Source: COE1 sp964445375 (lineage in GTDB: Bacteria > Bacillota > Clostridia > Lachnospirales > Lachnospiraceae). Taken from it: a stretch of DNA of 19,224 nucleotides. Location: assembly GCA_964445375.1 (NCBI GenBank), contig CAYUKO010000071.1, positions 1-19,224 on the forward strand. The letters are read 5' to 3'. This document shows, one piece after another, positions 16,367 through 19,224 of the stretch. Within the stretch, counting starts at the first letter, position 1; the number at the start of each line of letters is the position of its first letter. The notes beneath the pieces were generated by a model. The model was not told where the DNA came from, made no database searches, and saw only the letters and a program-made list of their open reading frames with translations. Position numbers and translations under genes: made by a program.

Positions 16367-17764
16367 ATGCCGGAAAAAGCGGCTTGTATATATTGTGGTA
16401 TTGAAGCAGACTTATCAGAGTCAGATATTATTCCAGATGCACTTACAAATGCAAGAATAACTAATAAAAATGTATGCAAAACTGAGCATAATAATAAATT
16501 TAGTGACTTATTTGAAAGTAAAGTTATAAAAGCACTTGCGTTTATAACGAATGAATTGGATGTGAAGTCAAAAAAGGGTAAGAATTATGCTTCATATCCT
16601 GCAAAGGTTGAGATCGCAGGGGTTGAATATGAGGTTTCAAAGACATCTGATAGGAGTATATTTGATGGTCGAGTATTGAAGTCAACAGATAAAAAATATA
16701 TGATGAGTTCTTTGGATAATTTAAAAAGGATTGTAAAAAATCCTGAAGAAGTAGAATTTCTTGATGTAAACAGCCTTATGATAGAGCAAAAAATTAGTAT
16801 TAACTTAGACATATATTTTTGTGAAGAAATGTTTAGGATGGTGTCCAAAGTTGCATTTGAATGGTATTGTGCTAAAAATGGTGTAAGTGGTTATCATCAA
16901 GAATTTGAAAATATTGTTTCATATATAACTACGGGACAAGGTAAAAATCCGGTTACAATTATACAAAATGCAGAATTATATAAATTTTATGAAAAGCATG
17001 TAGATTTAGGCAGTCATTCTTTATTTGTATTTCAGGGAAAGGACAATAAAGTTAATGTTGTGTTTTCATTGTTCGGTATAGCTATGTATCGTGTTATCGT
17101 AGCTGATAAAATTCCGGCATTTTGTAGAAATAATTTTATGTATTTGGAGCTGAGAACAGATTCGTCTAGAAAAGAAATCATTAAGGAGAGTTACGAACAG
17201 GCAAAAGGTTTTTTTGAAAGTGAATTGACCAATAAAGATAATTTTGTTGAAGGGCCTATTGTAAACGGAGTAACGCTTATGCTTGGAAAACAGACGATGA
17301 ATGCAGATGTAATAAGGTATCCATTTGTACTTGATATGATAAAATGTTTAGCAGGAATACATGATGATACAGTAGTATTTAATAAAGAAATTAAGGACAT
17401 ATTGTTGCATAATATAAATAATATTACGCAGGCTTCGCTACTTCATAAAAAGGCTATTAAGCGTTTTGTAAAAGAATACTTTTATGAAGGTCATGAACCT
17501 CTTAAACTTAATCCGGTTTCGACCAATAAAAAAACCACGTTTTTCTTATATATTCTGTTTGCAATTGGTGTGTCTGGCATAGAAACAATAGATGATAGTG
17601 GATTACAAGAAATTGCAAAGAGAGCATTGTGCTTAGGTGCTGATACAGAGTTTGTAATAAATAATGAAGTTGAGAAAAACATGAGAGAAATAATTGTTAA
17701 TATAGATAATTATTCTGAAATTCTAGAAAAAGGCGCAGATGTTATAAAAGAATGGAAAGAGTAG
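16367..17764 (+). CDS. Divergent HNH/zinc-knuckle protein, third gene of the defence operon
   Basis: A 465-residue protein I cannot assign to a named family. Residues 7-45 look like an HNH_5-type module: C7-x2-C10, then SESDIIPDAL where such nucleases usually have EHIIPxAL, then C37-x3-H41-N42 in place of the usual CxxCN. Asp20 thus stands where the general-base His is expected; the zinc ligands would be C7, C10, C37 and H41. Next come beta-rich sequence (AKVEIAGVEYEVSK) and a long helical, hydrophobic-core region without clear membrane segments. AGGAGG lies 8 bases before the ATG, 26 bases after the helicase stop; a terminator follows. The context says it works with the OLD-helicase pair, as nuclease, nucleic-acid sensor or regulator; which one is not shown. 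Confidence 0.75.
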   Translation: MPEKAACIYCGIEADLSESDIIPDALTNARITNKNVCKTEHNNKFSDLFESKVIKALAFITNELDVKSKKGKNYASYPAKVEIAGVEYEVSKTSDRSIFDGRVLKSTDKKYMMSSLDNLKRIVKNPEEVEFLDVNSLMIEQKISINLDIYFCEEMFRMVSKVAFEWYCAKNGVSGYHQEFENIVSYITTGQGKNPVTIIQNAELYKFYEKHVDLGSHSLFVFQGKDNKVNVVFSLFGIAMYRVIVADKIPAFCRNNFMYLELRTDSSRKEIIKESYEQAKGFFESELTNKDNFVEGPIVNGVTLMLGKQTMNADVIRYPFVLDMIKCLAGIHDDTVVFNKEIKDILLHNINNITQASLLHKKAIKRFVKEYFYEGHEPLKLNPVSTNKKTTFFLYILFAIGVSGIETIDDSGLQEIAKRALCLGADTEFVINNEVEKNMREIIVNIDNYSEILEKGADVIKEWKE

Positions 17765-17787
17765 TACGATTATACATAACAGCGTTA

Positions 17788-17828
17788 GGGCAGTTATAGA
17801 CCGTAAAGGTTTGTAGCTGCCCTTTTTT
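17788..17828 (+). terminator. Rho-independent terminator of the defence operon
   Basis: GGGCAG (17788-17793) pairs with CTGCCC (17817-17822), with an inner ACC/GGT stem in the loop, and runs into six T. It stands 23 bases after the stop of the third defence gene and should prevent read-through into pcfB. Confidence 0.88.
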
Positions 17829-17838
17829 GCGTTTATGG

Positions 17839-17916
17839 AACTTCTGGACACTGTGTCCAGAAGTGGAAAGGAGAGATATGAAGTATCTGTTGCACAGGCT
17901 GTATGTTCCGCCTTAG
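17839..17916 (+). pseudogene. Likely severed 3' end of the DUF6050-like gene
   Basis: In the same frame as the end of the gene at 11890, this stretch reads NFWTLCPEVERRDMKYLL and continues HRLYVPP to a TAG at 17914-17916. The first part matches the left copy (HFWTQCPEV). The simplest reading is that it is the original C-terminal end of that gene, displaced by about 5.6 kb of cargo. Within it, AAGGAG (17868-17873) followed by ATG 17878 could also drive a 12-residue peptide (MKYLLHRLYVPP), with a CCGC/GCGG hairpin at its stop, so a leader peptide is the alternative. Confidence 0.5.
17840..17864. repeat. 25-bp palindrome, right copy flanking the defence cargo
   Basis: ACTTCTGGACA, centre CTG, and the complementary arm; the perfect pairing extends to 12 bases per side around a single T. 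It is a direct repeat of 12191-12215 with two central differences. It is not followed by a T-tract, so it is not a terminator. Confidence 0.9.
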
Positions 17917-17955
17917 CGGATCATCGTAGCCGAAAATAGCAAAGGAGGTACAAGG

Positions 17956-18441
17956 GTGCAGGAAGAATCCACACAAAAAACCATTGCCTTTGCACTTAAG
18001 ACCACAAAATTGACCGCTGGTGTTCTGAAAAAGCTGATAAAGATGTATTTAGACAGTCAGAAGCAGAAGGCGAACCAGCCGAAGCATGGGAAAATCTCTA
18101 TCAAGGAGCTGGTAGGTCAGAACGCCGGAGTGTCAAATATTGAAGTTACCGACGGCAATATCAAGTCTTTTGAGCGTGTGGCGAAGAAATACAATGTTGA
18201 CTTTGCCATAAAGAAGGATAAGACTACTGAACCGCCGAGGTATCTGGTGTTTTTCAAAGGCAGGGATGCCGATGTTTTGACACAGGCATTTAAGGAATTT
18301 GTTAAGGTTAATGAGAAAAAGCAGAACAGGAACAGAGTGTCAGTGAAGGAGAAGCTGGCACACTTCAAAGAAATTCTTTCAAAGGACAAAAACAGAGAAA
18401 GGGCAAGGGAACATCAGAAGGACAGAGGGCAGTCATTATGA
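17956..18441 (+). CDS. pcfB: PcfB-family conjugation protein (DUF3801)
   Basis: A 161-residue basic protein of the PcfB/DUF3801 family, which in Gram-positive conjugation accompanies the coupling protein and helps recruit the relaxosome. GTG 17956 has a strong AAGGAGG (17942-17948) 7 bases upstream. Characteristic parts are TTKLTAGVLKKLIKMYLD, GKISIKELVGQNAGVSNIEV, FERVAKKYNVDFAIKKDK and YLVFFKGRDADVLTQAFKEF, with a highly charged C-terminal tail (KDKNRERAREHQKDRG). It overlaps the VirD4 gene by 4 bases (ATGA), so the two are coupled. No promoter is obvious between the cargo terminator and this gene. Confidence 0.88.
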   Translation: MQEESTQKTIAFALKTTKLTAGVLKKLIKMYLDSQKQKANQPKHGKISIKELVGQNAGVSNIEVTDGNIKSFERVAKKYNVDFAIKKDKTTEPPRYLVFFKGRDADVLTQAFKEFVKVNEKKQNRNRVSVKEKLAHFKEILSKDKNRERAREHQKDRGQSL

Positions 18442-19224
18442 GTAAAATCATAGATGGCATTGTAAAAGATATTAGGTCTGTTCCTGAAAAGGCAAAAGCA
18501 AAGCTTAAAGGTGGGGACACCAAAAAGCTTCTTTTGCAGAATTTCCCATATCTCCTGTTCGCTTATGTCTTTAACAAAGTGGCATGGCTTTATCGTATCA
18601 ATCCCAAGGAAGCAGCACTTGATAAGGTGTTTGATATGATGAATAGTATTGACAAGGCATTTGCCAATCCGCTACCAAGTTTTCACTTACAGGACGTACT
18701 TATCGGAGTTGCCGGGGGAATTGCTTTTAAGCTGATAGTGTATTATAAAGCGAAGAATGCAAAGAAGTTCCGCTATGGAAGGGAGTACGGTTCCGCAAGA
18801 TGGGGAAATGAAAAGGACATGGAGCCTTATGTTGACCCGGTATTTGAAAACAATGTTATTCTGACGGAAACGGAAAGGCTTATGATGTCCGGCAGACCGA
18901 AAGAGCCGAAGTATGCGAGAAATAAAAATATTCTTGTTATTGGTGGCTCCGGTTCCGGTAAGACCAGATTTTTTGTAAAGCCGAACCTGATGCAGATGCA
19001 CAGCTCTTATGTAGTCACTGACCCGAAGGGAACGGTGCTTGTGGAGTGTGGCAAAATGCTCTTAAAGAACGGTTACAAGGTTAAGGTTTTAAATACCATT
19101 AACTTCAAAAAGTCCATGCACTACAATCCTTTCGCTTATATCCGGAGCGAAAAGGATATTTTGAAACTCGTAAACACGATTATAGTCAACACCAAAGGAG
19201 AGGGACAGCAATCCGGTGAGGACT
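18438..19224 (+). CDS. VirD4/TraG-type type IV coupling protein, N-terminal part (runs off the end)
   Basis: ATPase that links the DNA-relaxase complex to the type IV secretion channel at the membrane. The 262 residues present include two likely membrane helices (about 31-51 and 84-104), the RYGREYGSARWGNEKD lead-in typical of TraG/VirD4, Walker A IGGSGSGKTR (168-177) and VVTDPKGTVL. The Walker B and all-alpha domain lie beyond the window; families of this type are about 600 residues. Start ATG 18438 overlaps the pcfB stop. This is the clearest sign that the element is conjugative rather than only integrative. Confidence 0.94.
   Translation, partial: MSKIIDGIVKDIRSVPEKAKAKLKGGDTKKLLLQNFPYLLFAYVFNKVAWLYRINPKEAALDKVFDMMNSIDKAFANPLPSFHLQDVLIGVAGGIAFKLIVYYKAKNAKKFRYGREYGSARWGNEKDMEPYVDPVFENNVILTETERLMMSGRPKEPKYARNKNILVIGGSGSGKTRFFVKPNLMQMHSSYVVTDPKGTVLVECGKMLLKNGYKVKVLNTINFKKSMHYNPFAYIRSEKDILKLVNTIIVNTKGEGQQSGED

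Larger units (their letters stand above)
12216..17839 (+). other. Gabija-like defence cargo cassette
   Basis: Three closely spaced genes (OLD nuclease, UvrD-type helicase, HNH-like protein) with their own promoter and a terminator on each side, lying between two palindrome copies. The DNA is visibly richer in A+T than the ICE backbone and uses many ATA, TTA and AGA codons, as expected for separately acquired cargo. No transposase, integrase or inverted terminal repeats are present, so it did not bring a mover of its own. Confidence 0.75.
8254..19224 (+). mobile_element. Integrative conjugative element, left part (Tn1549/CTn-like), continues past the window
   Basis: From the lysS stop onward the content changes to a typical Firmicutes ICE: small DUF genes, parA-parB, a RepA_N initiator, a DUF6050-like membrane protein, pcfB and a VirD4 coupling protein, all on the same strand and closely packed. 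In such elements the relaxase, VirB4/VirB6-like channel genes, and a recombinase at the far end follow; none are visible here, so the right boundary and the recombinase are unknown. The left boundary is inferred from the change in gene content and the tandem repeats at 8294, not from a matched att pair. It carries a defence cargo at about 12216-17839. Confidence 0.85.

Noticed and set aside
12216..17839. Transposon carrying the defence genes
   Set aside because: No transposase, resolvase or terminal inverted repeats; the only boundary signals are the two palindromes.
17835..17940. Frame from ATG 17835 reading MELLDTVSRSGKERYEV across the right palindrome
   Set aside because: No ribosome site and not the frame that matches the upstream gene tail; likely incidental.
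18687..19001. Minus-strand frame of about 100 codons within virD4
   Set aside because: It is a shadow of the conserved coupling-protein frame and has no ribosome site or recognisable protein features. The other minus-strand frames in the window were dismissed on the same grounds.

Overview
The window looks like part of the chromosome of an anaerobic Firmicute, most likely of the Lachnospiraceae/Clostridia. All convincing genes lie on the plus strand. They have strong AGGAGG-type ribosome sites and frequent TTG/GTG starts, and the housekeeping set (argF, birA, coaX, dusB, greA, lysS) and promoters fit this group. The assignment is by gene content and style, not by a search.

Positions 1-8253 are core chromosome. 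A 5'-truncated argF is followed by birA, a small DUF6145-like gene, coaX, dusB and a zinc-ribbon membrane protein in one tightly spaced run that ends at a terminator (4541-4564). A membrane-anchored lipase-like gene and the greA-lysS pair follow, each behind a clear sigma-A-type promoter. The first ~52 bases do not fit argF and read instead as an open frame on the minus strand, so the left edge is a rearrangement or, more likely, an assembly join.

From just after lysS to the end of the window is the left part of an integrative conjugative element (ICE) of the Tn1549/CTn-like type: short repeats resembling recombinase arm sites, two small accessory genes, parA-parB, a RepA_N-type initiator with six 23-bp iterons inside its coding sequence, a small membrane protein, then pcfB (DUF3801) and a VirD4-type coupling protein that runs off the end. 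Integrase, relaxase and mating-channel genes are not in the window. The par-rep module suggests the element can replicate and partition like a plasmid when excised.

Between the small membrane gene and pcfB sits an A+T-rich cargo of about 5.6 kb: a class 2 OLD-family ATPase/Toprim nuclease, a UvrD/Rep-type helicase with GajB-like motifs, and a 465-residue protein with an N-terminal divergent HNH/zinc-knuckle motif. The first two form a Gabija-type anti-phage pair; the third is not part of standard Gabija and makes a possible three-gene variant. The cargo has its own promoter and terminators. It is flanked by two copies of a 25-bp palindrome, and the copy on the far side reads, in the same frame, like the severed 3' end of the preceding gene. 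This points to insertion of a defence cassette into the end of an ICE gene with duplication of the target.
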